DNA from: Pseudomonas flavescens
Lineage (GTDB): Bacteria; Pseudomonadota; Gammaproteobacteria; Pseudomonadales; Pseudomonadaceae
Assembly: GCF_013408425.1 (NCBI RefSeq)
Contig: NZ_JACBYV010000001.1
Span: 1,488,001 to 1,552,000 of the forward strand
Direction of reading: 5' to 3'
Length of the DNA stretch: 64,000 nt
Part shown: positions 1 through 8,792 of the stretch, piece by piece
How positions within the stretch are numbered: position 1 is the first letter of the stretch
How the letters are laid out: every line of letters starts with the position of its first letter
Position numbers and translations under genes: made by a program
The notes under the pieces: model-generated
Told to the model about the DNA's origin: nothing
Databases searched by the model: none
What the model saw: the letters and a program-made list of their open reading frames with translations, nothing else

Positions 1-504
1 CTGCGCAACGCCCAGGCCGCTTCCGGGTTCGTTCCCAACCTGCTGGCGGTGCTCGCCAATGCGCCGGCCGCGCTGGAAACCTACGTCACCGTCTCCGGCC
101 TGAACGGCAAGGCCAGCCTCGGCCTGGCGGAACGCGAAGTGATCCAGCTGATCGCCGCCACCACCCACGGCTGCGCCTTCTGCGTTGCCGGCCACACGGC
201 GGTCGCCAGCAACAAGGCCAAATTGCCTGCCGAGGTCGTCGAGGCCTTGCGTGCCCGCGGCGAGCTGCCGGACGCCCGTTACGAAACCCTGGCGCAGTTC
301 ACTCGCGAGGTCATCGCCACCCGCGGCAATGTCAGCGACGCGGCGTACCAGGCATTTCTCCAGGCAGGCTTCACCGAGGGCCAGGCCCTGGAGGTGATTC
401 TCGGGGTGAGTCTGGCCACCTTGTGCAACTTCGCCAACAGCTTCGCCCACACCCCGCTCAACCCGGAGCTGGAGCGTTATCGCTGGGACCAGGCCGGCGC
501 GTGA
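1..504 (+). CDS. AhpD-like carboxymuconolactone decarboxylase family protein (5' end outside window)
   Basis: The frame is open from the first base, so the gene starts upstream and only the C-terminal part is visible. The family motif is a CxxC pair (Cys codons at 172 and 181) followed by GHTAVA, the redox-active Cys-x-x-Cys...His arrangement of AhpD and related peroxidase-like proteins. A disulfide-reductase or alkylhydroperoxidase role is the family expectation. The gene is followed after 20 bp by an acyl-CoA-dehydrogenase-like gene and a sulfonate-type ABC transporter. From memory, the same order occurs in P. aeruginosa (PA2331-PA2327), where it belongs to sulfur-starvation genes. The substrate is unknown. 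An internal GTG at 49 could act as a start, but the coding frame clearly extends upstream of it. Confidence 0.85.
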   Translation: MRNAQAASGFVPNLLAVLANAPAALETYVTVSGLNGKASLGLAEREVIQLIAATTHGCAFCVAGHTAVASNKAKLPAEVVEALRARGELPDARYETLAQFTREVIATRGNVSDAAYQAFLQAGFTEGQALEVILGVSLATLCNFANSFAHTPLNPELERYRWDQAGA

Positions 505-524
505 GCCGCAGAGGAGATTTCGCC

Positions 525-1589
525 ATGCTGGATGCCAACCTGAGCCGCTGGCTCGACGAACAGGCCGGGGCACTGGACGGCGGCCAGTGCGATGCCGAGG
601 CCGTGCTGCCGCAACTGGCGGCTGCCGGTGTGCTGCGCCTCGGCGTGCCGAAAGCGCTGGGCGGCGAGGGTGGCCACGTGGTCGACGCCTTGCGCGCGAT
701 AGCCGATGTGGCCAGCCATTCGTTGACGGCCGCCTTCGTGTTCTGGGGGCAGCGGGCGTTCATCGAATATCTGCTGCAGGGCGACAACCCGGCGTTGCGC
801 GAGCGCCTGCTGCCTGCGCTGCTCGCTGGCGAACAGGCAGGCGCCACCGGGCTGTCGAACGCCATGAAGTACCTATCAGGGATTGAGGAACTGGGCGTCA
901 GTGCCACGCCTATCGACGACGGCTGGATCCTGAATGGACGGCTGCCCTGGGTCACCAATCTGCGCAAGAGCGGCTTCGTGGTGGCGGCAGCGATCGATCT
1001 GCCTGATGCCCAGCCGTTCGTGGCGGCATTTTCGGGAGATCTGGATGGTGTCGGGCGCAGCGAGGACCTGCAACTGCTCGGCCTGCAATCCAGCAACACC
1101 GCGGCGCTGCAGTTGCACCAGGCGCAACTGCAGCGCGAATGGCTGATCGCTGCCGACGCCAGGCGCTTTCTGCCGCAGGTCCGCCCGGCCTTCCTGGGCC
1201 TGCAGTGCGGGCTGTCGATAGGGCTGGCAGAGCGCGCACTGGCTGAGGTACGTGGGGCGCTGGCGCAGCGCTCGATCCTGCATGGCGATTACGAACGACT
1301 GGCGAGCACCCTGAGTCTCGAGCGCTTGCGCCTGGAGCAGGGCTTGCATGACGGCACCTTCCTCGCGCAACCATCGGCGCTGTTCGCCCTGCGCATCGGC
1401 CTGGCCGAGCGCGTCGCTGACGCTCTGCAACTGGAACTGCAGGCCAGTGGCGGGCGCGCCTATCTGCAGCCCCATGGCGATGGTTTCGCCAGGCGCTGGC
1501 GGGAGTCGGCCTTCGTGCCGGTGGTCACCCCCAGCCTGGTGCAACTGCGTGCCGAGCTGCAGAAGAAAGCCGCCCAGGTGTCGGCGTGA
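525..1589 (+). CDS. Acyl-CoA dehydrogenase-like flavoprotein of a sulfur-acquisition operon
   Basis: The 354-residue product has the acyl-CoA dehydrogenase layout: an all-helical N-terminal part (ADVASHSLTAAFVFWGQ), a central beta region with the ATGLSNAMK stretch, and a C-terminal helical bundle. It is shorter than typical acyl-CoA dehydrogenases (about 380-400). In sulfur-scavenging loci such proteins (SfnB/DszC-like) often act as flavin-dependent monooxygenases or desulfurising enzymes rather than on acyl-CoA. The ATG at 525 has GAGGAG about eight bases upstream, so it is preferred over in-frame starts inside the previous gene. The stop overlaps the GTG of the next gene (GTGA), which implies one operon. 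The substrate cannot be told from sequence. Confidence 0.8.
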   Translation: MLDANLSRWLDEQAGALDGGQCDAEAVLPQLAAAGVLRLGVPKALGGEGGHVVDALRAIADVASHSLTAAFVFWGQRAFIEYLLQGDNPALRERLLPALLAGEQAGATGLSNAMKYLSGIEELGVSATPIDDGWILNGRLPWVTNLRKSGFVVAAAIDLPDAQPFVAAFSGDLDGVGRSEDLQLLGLQSSNTAALQLHQAQLQREWLIAADARRFLPQVRPAFLGLQCGLSIGLAERALAEVRGALAQRSILHGDYERLASTLSLERLRLEQGLHDGTFLAQPSALFALRIGLAERVADALQLELQASGGRAYLQPHGDGFARRWRESAFVPVVTPSLVQLRAELQKKAAQVSA

Positions 1590-2416
1590 GCACGGTACTG
1601 CAGGCCCGGGACATCGGCCTCGCTTACCCGCAGGGCAAGGGCTGGCAGCAAGTGCTCGAAGGTTTTCAGCTCGATCTGCAGGCTGGCGAGGTGGTGAGCA
1701 TCCTCGGCCCCAGCGGCGTAGGTAAATCCAGCCTGCTGCGGGTGCTGGCCGGTCTGCAACAGCCGAGCCAGGGCAGGGTGGAACTGTTCGGCGAAACCCT
1801 GCGAGGCCCGCATCCGCGGGTGGCGGTGGCCTTTCAGGATCCGTCGCTGCTGCCTTGGCTGACGCTGGAAAGGAACGTCGCCTTCGGCCTGGATTTCGCT
1901 CGGCAGCCGCGTCGTGAGCCAGCCCAGCGCGAGGCGTTGATCGAGCGCGCCATCGCTGCGGTGGGCCTGAGCGAGGCCCGCGGCCGCTATCCGGCGCAGC
2001 TGTCCGGTGGTATGGCACAGCGCACCGCGCTGGCTCGCTGCCTGGCGCGCGAGCCGCACGTGCTGCTGCTCGACGAACCCTTTGGTGCCCTGGACGAAGT
2101 GACCCGGGCACAGATGCAGCAGTTGTTGCTGCAGATCATCCGTGAACAGCGCACCGCAGCCGTGCTTATCACCCATGACATCGATGAAGCGCTGCTGCTC
2201 TCCGAACGTATTCTGCTACTGGGCGACACCCCGGCGCGCACGTTGGGCGAGTGGCACATCGACCTGCCGCACCCCCGTGCGGATCTGGTCGACGAGCTTG
2301 GCGCGCTACGCGTCGACATCCTCAAAACCCTACGGCGGGCGAGCCGCGATCACGCACCCTCACCCCTGCAGGAGCCACAGCATGTGCCTGGACGATCCGA
2401 CCCATTCCCGACGTGA
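1586..2416 (+). CDS. ABC transporter ATP-binding protein, SsuB/TauB type
   Basis: This is the nucleotide-binding subunit of an importer for an organosulfur compound (nitrate/sulfonate/taurine family). Walker A GPSGVGKSS lies at residues 41-49, the Q-loop near 84, the signature LSGGMAQR at 139-146 and Walker B LLLDEP at 160-165, followed by a D-loop. The GTG start overlaps the previous stop by four bases. The C-terminal tail overlaps the binding-protein gene by 35 bp in another frame, so the last residues may be poorly conserved. The partners are the binding protein at 2382 and permease at 3578. Transport of a sulfonate or sulfate ester is inferred from family and neighbours. Confidence 0.88.
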   Translation: MSTVLQARDIGLAYPQGKGWQQVLEGFQLDLQAGEVVSILGPSGVGKSSLLRVLAGLQQPSQGRVELFGETLRGPHPRVAVAFQDPSLLPWLTLERNVAFGLDFARQPRREPAQREALIERAIAAVGLSEARGRYPAQLSGGMAQRTALARCLAREPHVLLLDEPFGALDEVTRAQMQQLLLQIIREQRTAAVLITHDIDEALLLSERILLLGDTPARTLGEWHIDLPHPRADLVDELGALRVDILKTLRRASRDHAPSPLQEPQHVPGRSDPFPT

Positions 2417-3581
2417 CATTCTCAAACTCGCCACACTGCTGACCGCAGCCGGTGCCTTGCCTTTGCTCAACAGCCTGCAGGCGCGGGCGGCCAGCGAGCC
2501 CGACGCGCCGGTGCGTATCGGCTACCTGCCGATCACCGACGCCACGCCGCTGCTGGTGGCGCACAACAACGGTCTGTTCGAGGCCGAAGGCATCAAATCC
2601 GAGCGCCCGGTCCTGTTGCGTAGTTGGGCCCAGGTGATCGAGGCGTTCATCTCCGGCCAGGTGAATGTCATTCACCTGTTGTCGCCGATGACCGTCTGGG
2701 CGCGATACGGCAGCAAGGTGCCGGCCAAGGTGGTGGCCTGGAACCATGTCGGCGGCTCGGGCCTGACCGTGGCGCCGGACATCACCGATGTGAAGCAACT
2801 GGGCGGAAAGACCGTGGCCATCCCGTTCTGGTATTCGATCCATAACGTGGTGGTGCAACAGCTGCTGCGAGATGCCGGCCTGACGGCGGTGAGCAAGGCG
2901 ACCACCGCCAGTCTCGCCGCCAACGAGGTCAACCTGATCGTGCTGGCGCCTTCGGACATGCCGCCGGCCCTGGCCAGCAAACGCATCGCCGGCTATATCG
3001 TCGCCGAGCCGTTCAACGCCCTGGCGGAAAACCTCAAGGTTGGCCGTATCCAGCGCTTCACGGGTGACGTATGGCGCAACCACGCCTGCTGCGTGGTGTT
3101 CATGCACGAACACGACCTGAACAACCGACCGGAGTGGTCGCAGAAGGTCGTCAACGCCATCGTCAAGGCGCAGTTGTGGACCCGAGACCACCGCGAGGAG
3201 GCCGCGCAGTTGCTGTCCAAGGACGGTAGCAATCGCTACACGCCACACACTCCGCAAGTGCTCAAGCAGGTCCTTGCCCCCGCGGCCAGCGAGCGTGAAG
3301 CCTACCTGGCCAGCGGCGCGATCCAGCACGGTGACTGGGCTGACAAGCGCATCGACTTCCAGCCCTATCCGTTCCCCAGCTACACCGAGGAACTGGTTCG
3401 TCGCCTGAAGGGCACCCTGATCGAGGGCAATAATGGCTTTCTCGCCAACCTCGACCCGGCGGCCACCGCCCGGGATCTGGTCGATGATCGTTTCGTACGC
3501 ACGGCCATCGAAGCGGTTGGCGGCCTCAAGGCATTCGGCGCACCGGACAGCTTCGAGCGGGTCGAGGAGATTACCGTTTGA
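2382..3581 (+). CDS. ABC transporter substrate-binding protein with Tat-type signal (SsuA/NMT1 family)
   Basis: This is a periplasmic binding protein of 399 residues. The N-terminus carries a twin-arginine motif (SRRDILKLA) before a hydrophobic stretch and an alanine-rich cleavage region near residue 35, suggesting export folded through Tat. The mature part starts with VRIGYLPITDATPLLVAHNNG, typical of NMT1/SsuA-like proteins for aliphatic sulfonates, nitrate or thiamine precursors. The ATG at 2382 is favoured because it is preceded by GGAG and keeps the signal peptide intact. It lies inside the end of the ATPase gene and is followed by an overlapping permease start, so the genes are translationally coupled. 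Confidence 0.86.
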   Translation: MCLDDPTHSRRDILKLATLLTAAGALPLLNSLQARAASEPDAPVRIGYLPITDATPLLVAHNNGLFEAEGIKSERPVLLRSWAQVIEAFISGQVNVIHLLSPMTVWARYGSKVPAKVVAWNHVGGSGLTVAPDITDVKQLGGKTVAIPFWYSIHNVVVQQLLRDAGLTAVSKATTASLAANEVNLIVLAPSDMPPALASKRIAGYIVAEPFNALAENLKVGRIQRFTGDVWRNHACCVVFMHEHDLNNRPEWSQKVVNAIVKAQLWTRDHREEAAQLLSKDGSNRYTPHTPQVLKQVLAPAASEREAYLASGAIQHGDWADKRIDFQPYPFPSYTEELVRRLKGTLIEGNNGFLANLDPAATARDLVDDRFVRTAIEAVGGLKAFGAPDSFERVEEITV

Positions 3582-4345
3582 TCAACCTGCTACGTACACA
3601 CGCCGGGCCCTGGGGGCTTGGCGTGCTTGGATTGCTGAGCCTGTTCGGTCTGTGGTGGCTGGCGCTGGCGTTGTTCAGCAGTGGCGAGGGCCTGGCAGCA
3701 CTGTTCACGCCGCAGGCCACCCTGGTCAGCCTGATCGAACTGCTGCAGCGTCCGGAGCTTGCCGAGCACGTCCTGGTGAGCCTCCGGCGTATTTTCATCG
3801 GTTTGGGCCTGGCATTGCTCATCGGTGTGCCACTGGGCTTGCTGGTGGGCAGTCTGCGTCATCTGGAATGGGCGACCACGCCGGCATTCCAGTTCCTGCG
3901 CATGATCTCGCCGCTGTCGTGGATGCCCATCGCCGTCATGCTGATGGGCGTCGGTGATCAGCCGATTTATTTCCTGCTGGCGTTCGCCGCCGTCTGGCCG
4001 ATCCTGCTCAATACCGCCGCTGGCGTGAAGCAGCTCGACAGCCGCTGGCTGCAGCTGGCCCGCAGCCTCAGCGCGACGCGCCGGGAAACCCTGCTGCGGG
4101 TGATCCTGCCGGGTATCGTCGGCCACGTGCTGACCGGCGTGCGCCTGGCCATCGGTATCCTCTGGATCGTGCTGGTGCCCTGCGAGATGCTCGGCGTCAG
4201 TGCCGGGCTGGGTTACTACATCCTCGACACACGCGACCGCCTGGCCTACTCGGAGCTGATGGCGATGGTGCTGTTGATCGGCGTGCTGGGCTTTCTGCTC
4301 GATGCCGCTGCGAGGTGGCTGCATGGGCGCTGGAGTCACGTCTAG
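3578..4345 (+). CDS. ABC transporter permease, SsuC/TauC type
   Basis: The 255-residue product is a membrane permease with about six hydrophobic segments and the binding-protein-dependent transport motif (EAA-like loop around residues 160-185, ARSLSATRRETLLRVILPG) that contacts the ATPase. The likely start is the TTG at 3578, whose last two bases form the stop codon of the binding-protein gene (TTGA). This is the last gene of the first transporter operon (ATPase, binding protein, permease). After it comes a 190-bp AT-rich gap before the dioxygenase gene. Confidence 0.87.
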   Translation: MINLLRTHAGPWGLGVLGLLSLFGLWWLALALFSSGEGLAALFTPQATLVSLIELLQRPELAEHVLVSLRRIFIGLGLALLIGVPLGLLVGSLRHLEWATTPAFQFLRMISPLSWMPIAVMLMGVGDQPIYFLLAFAAVWPILLNTAAGVKQLDSRWLQLARSLSATRRETLLRVILPGIVGHVLTGVRLAIGILWIVLVPCEMLGVSAGLGYYILDTRDRLAYSELMAMVLLIGVLGFLLDAAARWLHGRWSHV

Positions 4346-4374
4346 CGCCATGCTGGCGTACCGACGATCCAGCC

Positions 4375-4432
4375 ATAAGTTAATTCCAAAACGATATTTA
4401 AAAGGAGATTCTTATATCTATATAGTTCACCC
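4375..4432 (+). promoter_or_regulatory. AT-rich presumed promoter region upstream of the dioxygenase operon
   Basis: In otherwise GC-rich DNA, this block (gttaattccaaaacgatatt, then cttatatctatatag) is strikingly AT-rich. It lies about 100-160 bp upstream of the TauD-like start. It probably carries the promoter and a CysB-type activator site, as is usual for sulfur-starvation operons in Pseudomonas. I cannot place -35 and -10 boxes with confidence. Confidence 0.35.
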
Positions 4433-4537
4433 ATGCGTACCCGCTGGCTAACCGGCGCGCCGCACGACTGAATACAGGTGCCGAACACCTGCTTCTGAGA
4501 TGCGCCTTGCTGGCGCCCTACGTGTGGAGTTGCGCGA

Positions 4538-5431
4538 ATGTCTGCCGTGTCCTTGAGTTCTGCCAATCACCAGCCAACGCAGAATTTTGAAGTACGCCCC
4601 TTTTCCGCTGCAGTCGGTGCCGAGATCGTCGGTCTCGACCTCAGCCGCCCGTTGAACGACGCTGATTTCGCCCGCGTTCACCGGGCTCACCTCGACCACA
4701 ACGTCGTGGTGTTCCGCGACCAGCGCATTACCCCTCAGCAGCAGATCGATTTCAGCCGTCGTTTCGGCGTGTTGCAGATCCACGTGCTCAAGCAGTTCCT
4801 GCTGGCCAACCACCCGGAAGTCTTCATCATTTCCAACATCGTCGAGAACGGTCAGCCGATCGGTCTGGGCGATGCCGGCAAGTTCTGGCACTCGGATCTG
4901 TCCTACAAGGAATTCCCCAGCCTGGGTTCCATGCTGCTCGCCCAGGAGCTGCCGGAAGAGGGTGGCGACACGCTGTTCGCCAGCCAGCAACTGGCCTACG
5001 AGACACTGCCATCCGAGCTGCGCCAGGCCATCGATGGCAAGCGTGCGGCGCATTCCTACACCGCCCGCTATGCCGATGAAGTGTTCAAGGGCATCCGCCG
5101 CCCGACACTCACCGAGGCGCAGTTGGCCGAGGTCAAGGCCGTGATCCATCCGGTGGTGCGTACCCACCCGGAAACCGGGCGCAAGGGCCTGTTCGTCAAC
5201 GAGAACTTCACCACCCACATTCTCGACGTCCCCGAGGACGAGAGCCGGCAGATCCTCACCGAGCTCTACGCCCACAGCGCGAAGCCCGAATTCATCTACC
5301 GCCACCAGTGGCAGCCGAACGACATGGTGTTCTGGGACAACCGCGCGCTGATCCATCTGGCGACCGGCTGCCCGAGCCATCTGCGTCGGCGCATGCACCG
5401 CACCACGATCCAGGGTGATGTTCCTTTTTAG
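4538..5431 (+). CDS. TauD/TfdA-family Fe(II)/2-oxoglutarate dioxygenase
   Basis: The 297-residue product matches the family length. The iron-binding facial triad is visible as His118-x-Asp120 (FWHSD) and a distal His near 273 (NRALIHLA), with the 2-oxoglutarate-binding Arg near 288 (RRRMHRTT). Such enzymes hydroxylate the carbon next to a sulfonate or sulfate group so that sulfite or sulfate is released. TauD acts on taurine, AtsK on alkyl sulfates, TfdA on phenoxyacetates. The adjoining SsuA-type transporter genes at 5484-8276 support a role in organosulfur use. The order dioxygenase, binding protein, ATPase, permease resembles P. aeruginosa PA2310-PA2307 from memory. The substrate is not determined. 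Confidence 0.88.
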   Translation: MSAVSLSSANHQPTQNFEVRPFSAAVGAEIVGLDLSRPLNDADFARVHRAHLDHNVVVFRDQRITPQQQIDFSRRFGVLQIHVLKQFLLANHPEVFIISNIVENGQPIGLGDAGKFWHSDLSYKEFPSLGSMLLAQELPEEGGDTLFASQQLAYETLPSELRQAIDGKRAAHSYTARYADEVFKGIRRPTLTEAQLAEVKAVIHPVVRTHPETGRKGLFVNENFTTHILDVPEDESRQILTELYAHSAKPEFIYRHQWQPNDMVFWDNRALIHLATGCPSHLRRRMHRTTIQGDVPF

Positions 5432-5483
5432 ACGCCTCACCCCGTTGTAACCCTATTTCTGCACCTTTGACTGGAGCCTCGAC

Positions 5484-6527
5484 ATGTCGGCAGGTAAGCG
5501 CTTTCCCTCTGTTCCCCGTTTTGGCCGCCTCGCCGGTGGCATCGCCCTGAGTCTGAGCTTGCTGGCAGGCAGCCTGGCGGCGCCGCAAGTCGCTCACGCC
5601 GAGGGGCAGATCCGCATCGCAGAGCAGTTCGGCATCGTTTACCTGCTGCTCAACGTGGTGCGTGATCAGCAACTGATCGAGAAGCATGGCAAGGCCGAAG
5701 GCCTGGACATCAAGGTCGACTGGCAGCAGCTCTCTGGCGGTTCGGCGGTCAACGATGCGCTGCTGTCCGGTGCCATCGATATCGCTGGTGCCGGTATTGG
5801 CCCGCTGCTGACCGTGTGGGATCGCACCCACGGTCGCCAGAACGTCAAGGGCGTGGCTTCGCTCGGCAACTTCCCGTACTACCTGCTGAGCAACAACCCC
5901 AAGGTCAAGACCATCGCCGATTTCACCGAGAAGGATCGCATCGCCGTTCCGGCGGTGGGCGTGTCGGTGCAATCGCGCTTCCTGCAGTACGCCGCCGCCA
6001 AGCAGTGGGGCGACCAGGAATTCAACCGCCTGGACAAATATACCGTGGCGCTGCCGCACCCGGACGCCACGGCGTCCCTGAAGGCGGGGGGCACCGAACT
6101 GACCGGGCATTTCTCCAATCCGCCGTTCCAGAATCAGGCGCTGGAAAATCCGGACGTGCACGTGGTGCTCGATACCTACGAACTGCTCGGCCCGAACTCG
6201 CCGACGGTGCTGTATTCCACCGAGAAATTCCGCAACGACAACCCCAAGACCTACAAGGCCTTCGTCGGTGCATTGGCCGAAGCAGCCGATTTCGCCCAGA
6301 AGGACAAGGGCGCGGCCGCGGACACCTACATCCGCGTTACCGGCGCCAAGATCAGCCGTGAGGATCTGCTGAAGATCATCGACAACGATCAGTTCCAGTT
6401 CACCGTCACCCCCACCAATACCTATCCGCTGGCCGACTTCCTGCACCGTGTCGGCGCCATCAAAAACAAACCGGCCACCTGGCAGGACTACTTCTTCGAA
6501 GACGCCGCCATCGGTCAGGGAAGCTGA
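5484..6527 (+). CDS. ABC transporter substrate-binding protein, NMT1/SsuA-like
   Basis: The 347-residue product has a Sec-type signal peptide (GGIALSLSLLAGSLAAPQVAHA, cleavage near residue 39). The mature domain starts with IRIAEQFGIVYLLLNVV. It is the binding component for the ATPase at 6533 and permease at 7410. It is clearly paralogous to the binding protein at 8793: both share the WDRTHG-x-QNVK segment, the SLPHPDAT-like segment, the FQ-x-QALENPDVH segment and the DYFFE C-terminus. The ligand is presumably the sulfur compound oxidised by the adjacent dioxygenase. Confidence 0.87.
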   Translation: MSAGKRFPSVPRFGRLAGGIALSLSLLAGSLAAPQVAHAEGQIRIAEQFGIVYLLLNVVRDQQLIEKHGKAEGLDIKVDWQQLSGGSAVNDALLSGAIDIAGAGIGPLLTVWDRTHGRQNVKGVASLGNFPYYLLSNNPKVKTIADFTEKDRIAVPAVGVSVQSRFLQYAAAKQWGDQEFNRLDKYTVALPHPDATASLKAGGTELTGHFSNPPFQNQALENPDVHVVLDTYELLGPNSPTVLYSTEKFRNDNPKTYKAFVGALAEAADFAQKDKGAAADTYIRVTGAKISREDLLKIIDNDQFQFTVTPTNTYPLADFLHRVGAIKNKPATWQDYFFEDAAIGQGS

Positions 6528-6532
6528 AAACC

Positions 6533-7396
6533 ATGAATGCCCCTCTGCAAGGCCACACGGCCAGCACGCTGAATCCAGGCGCCTTCGACACCGTTCTGCA
6601 GGTGGAGAAGGTCAGCCTCGAGTACCGCACCCCGCAGCGCGTCGTACGCGCCACCCACGAAGTCAGCTTCGAGGTGGATCGTGCCGATCGTTTCGTGCTG
6701 CTAGGCCCATCCGGCTGCGGTAAATCCACGTTGCTCAAGGCGGTCGCCGGGTTCATCGAACCAGTGGGCGGCAGCATCCGTCTCGACGGCGCCCAGGTAC
6801 GCGAACCGGGCCCGGATCGCATCGTGGTGTTCCAGGAGTTCGATCAACTGCCGCCCTGGAAGACGGTAAAGCAGAACGTGATGTTCCCGCTGCTGGCCTC
6901 GCGCACCCTGGGTCGCAAGGACGCCGAGGAGCGCGCCCTGCATTATCTGGAGAAGGTCGGCCTGGCCGCCTTCGCCGATGCCTATCCGCACACCCTGTCC
7001 GGCGGCATGAAAGCCCGTGTGGCCATCGCCCGGGCACTGGCCATGCAGCCGAAGATCCTGCTGATGGACGAGCCCTTCGCCGCCCTCGATGCCCTGACGC
7101 GGCGCAAGATGCAGGAGGAGTTGCTGGAGCTGTGGGAGGAGGTGCGCTTCACCTTGCTGTTCGTCACCCACTCCATCGAAGAGGCGCTGATCGTCGGTAA
7201 CCGCATTCTGCTGCTGTCACCCCATCCGGGGCGGGTGAGGGCGGAGATCAACAGCCATCAGTTCGACCTGCACAGCCTCGGTGGTGTGGGCTTCCAACAG
7301 ACCGCGCAACGCATCCATCGCCTGCTGTTCGACGAGGAGGTCGACAGCGGCCAAGGCGCCGAGCTGGGCTTCCACGATATCCGCATCGCCTACTGA
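6533..7396 (+). CDS. ABC transporter ATP-binding protein, SsuB/TauB type
   Basis: The 287-residue ATPase has Walker [10 protein letters not shown] at residues 58-66, signature LSGGMKARVAIARAL and Walker B ILLMDEPFAALD. The N-terminal extension of about 20 residues before the domain is slightly long for the family. The ATG at 6533 lies 5 bp after the preceding stop, so it is co-transcribed with the binding protein. It powers import with the permease at 7410. Confidence 0.88.
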   Translation: MNAPLQGHTASTLNPGAFDTVLQVEKVSLEYRTPQRVVRATHEVSFEVDRADRFVLLGPSGCGKSTLLKAVAGFIEPVGGSIRLDGAQVREPGPDRIVVFQEFDQLPPWKTVKQNVMFPLLASRTLGRKDAEERALHYLEKVGLAAFADAYPHTLSGGMKARVAIARALAMQPKILLMDEPFAALDALTRRKMQEELLELWEEVRFTLLFVTHSIEEALIVGNRILLLSPHPGRVRAEINSHQFDLHSLGGVGFQQTAQRIHRLLFDEEVDSGQGAELGFHDIRIAY

Positions 7397-7409
7397 GGAG
7401 ATTGAAACC

Positions 7410-8276
7410 ATGAGTCTTTCCCCCGCACGGCGTGAGGAATACGAAATCCCCCTGCAACCGTTGCCTGGCCTCAAGGTCGAGCGCGAGCTGTCTCTGGGGC
7501 AGCGCCTCTGGCAACAGGGCTGGCTGCGCAAGTCGGTGATCCTGCTTGGCCTGGCGCTGATCTGGGAGCTCGCGGCCCGTTACCAGGGCAATGACCTGCT
7601 GCTGCCCAGCTTCCTGCAGACCGCACGCGCCTTCATCGAAGGCGTGGGCACTGGCGAGCTGGTGGAGAAGACCGCCATTTCCCTGTCGGTGCTGGTCAAG
7701 GGTTACCTGATCGGCATCGGCATGGCCTTCCTGCTCACCACCCTGGCGGTGTCGACACAGTTGGGCCGTGATCTGCTTTCCACCCTGACCTCGATGTTCA
7801 ACCCGCTGCCTGCCATCGCGCTGCTGCCGCTGTCGCTGCTGTGGTTCGGCCTGGGCGAGAACAGCCTGATCTTCGTGCTGGTGCACTCGGTGCTGTGGGC
7901 GCTGGCGCTCAATACCTACGCGGGTTTTCTCGGCGTTTCGGAAACCCAGCGCATGGCCGGGCGCAACTATGGCCTCAAGGGCCTGCGCTTCGTGCTGTTC
8001 ATTCTGGTGCCCGCTGCGCTGCCGTCGATCCTTGCCGGCCTGAAGATCGGCTGGGCCTTCGCCTGGCGCACGCTGATCGCCGCCGAGCTGGTGTTCGGTG
8101 CGTCCAGCGGCAAGGGCGGCCTGGGCTGGTACATCTTCCAGAACCGTAACGAGCTGTACACCGACAAGGTGTTCGCAGGTCTGGCCGCGGTGATCCTGAT
8201 CGGGCTGCTGGTGGAGAACCTGGTGTTCGCCACCCTGGAACGCGTCACCGTCAAGCGCTGGGGGATGCAGCGCTGA
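7410..8276 (+). CDS. ABC transporter permease, SsuC/TauC type
   Basis: The 288-residue integral membrane protein has a roughly 50-residue polar N-terminal tail, then about six membrane segments. The ATPase-contact loop (GRNYGLKGLRFVLFILVPA) lies around residues 185-205. The ATG at 7410 is supported by GAGGAG at 7395-7400; an in-frame extension into the ATPase gene is less likely. The TGA stop at 8274-8276 falls inside the first unit of the tandem repeat that follows. Confidence 0.87.
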   Translation: MSLSPARREEYEIPLQPLPGLKVERELSLGQRLWQQGWLRKSVILLGLALIWELAARYQGNDLLLPSFLQTARAFIEGVGTGELVEKTAISLSVLVKGYLIGIGMAFLLTTLAVSTQLGRDLLSTLTSMFNPLPAIALLPLSLLWFGLGENSLIFVLVHSVLWALALNTYAGFLGVSETQRMAGRNYGLKGLRFVLFILVPAALPSILAGLKIGWAFAWRTLIAAELVFGASSGKGGLGWYIFQNRNELYTDKVFAGLAAVILIGLLVENLVFATLERVTVKRWGMQR

Positions 8277-8700
8277 TACGCAGGGGGCACGTCACCGACC
8301 TACCTGTGCAGCACGAGTCGTAGGGCGGGCTTCAGCGCACCAGTTGGAAGCACTGTCGGTGGGCTGAAGCCCACCCTACATGCTGATACGCAGGGGGCAC
8401 GTCACCGACCTACCTGTGCAGCACGAGTCGTAGGGTGGGCTTCAGCGCACCAGCTGGAAGCACTGTCGGTGAGCTGAAGCCCACCCTACATGCTGATACG
8501 CAGGGGCACGTCACCGACCTATCTGTGCAGCACGGGTCGTAGGGTGGGCTTCAGCCCACCAGTTGGAAGCACCGTTGGTGGGCTGAAGCCCACCCTACAA
8601 GGGGCACTTCACCTATCTACCTGTGCAGCACGAGTCGTAGGGTGGGCTTTAGCCCACCAGTTGGAAGCACCGTTGGTGGGCTTTAGCCCACCCTACATGC
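8272..8700. repeat. Tandem repeat, four units of about 110 bp carrying GTAGGGTGGGCTTCAGCCCACC palindromes
   Basis: Units begin at about 8272, 8382, 8492 and 8600 (the last lacks its first bases). Each contains two inverted arms: gtagggtgggcttcagccca at the left and gtgggctgaagcccacccta at the right, separated by about 20 bases. Each unit can therefore form a long hairpin as well as smaller self-complementary hairpins. This is a REP/BIME-like cluster. The same palindrome recurs at 59238-59349. The first unit starts at the stop codon of the permease gene. Confidence 0.9.
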
Positions 8701-8792
8701 GGAACCGGATCGCTGATCGGCCCACTGCAGGGCATTCGGAACGATCAGGATGCACAAGTAATTTCACTGAATCACATAACGAGAACTACACG

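Noticed and set aside
8490..8792. Upstream coding extension of the orphan binding protein across the tandem repeat
   Set aside because: The extension would encode repeat-derived sequence before a perfect signal peptide that starts at 8793.
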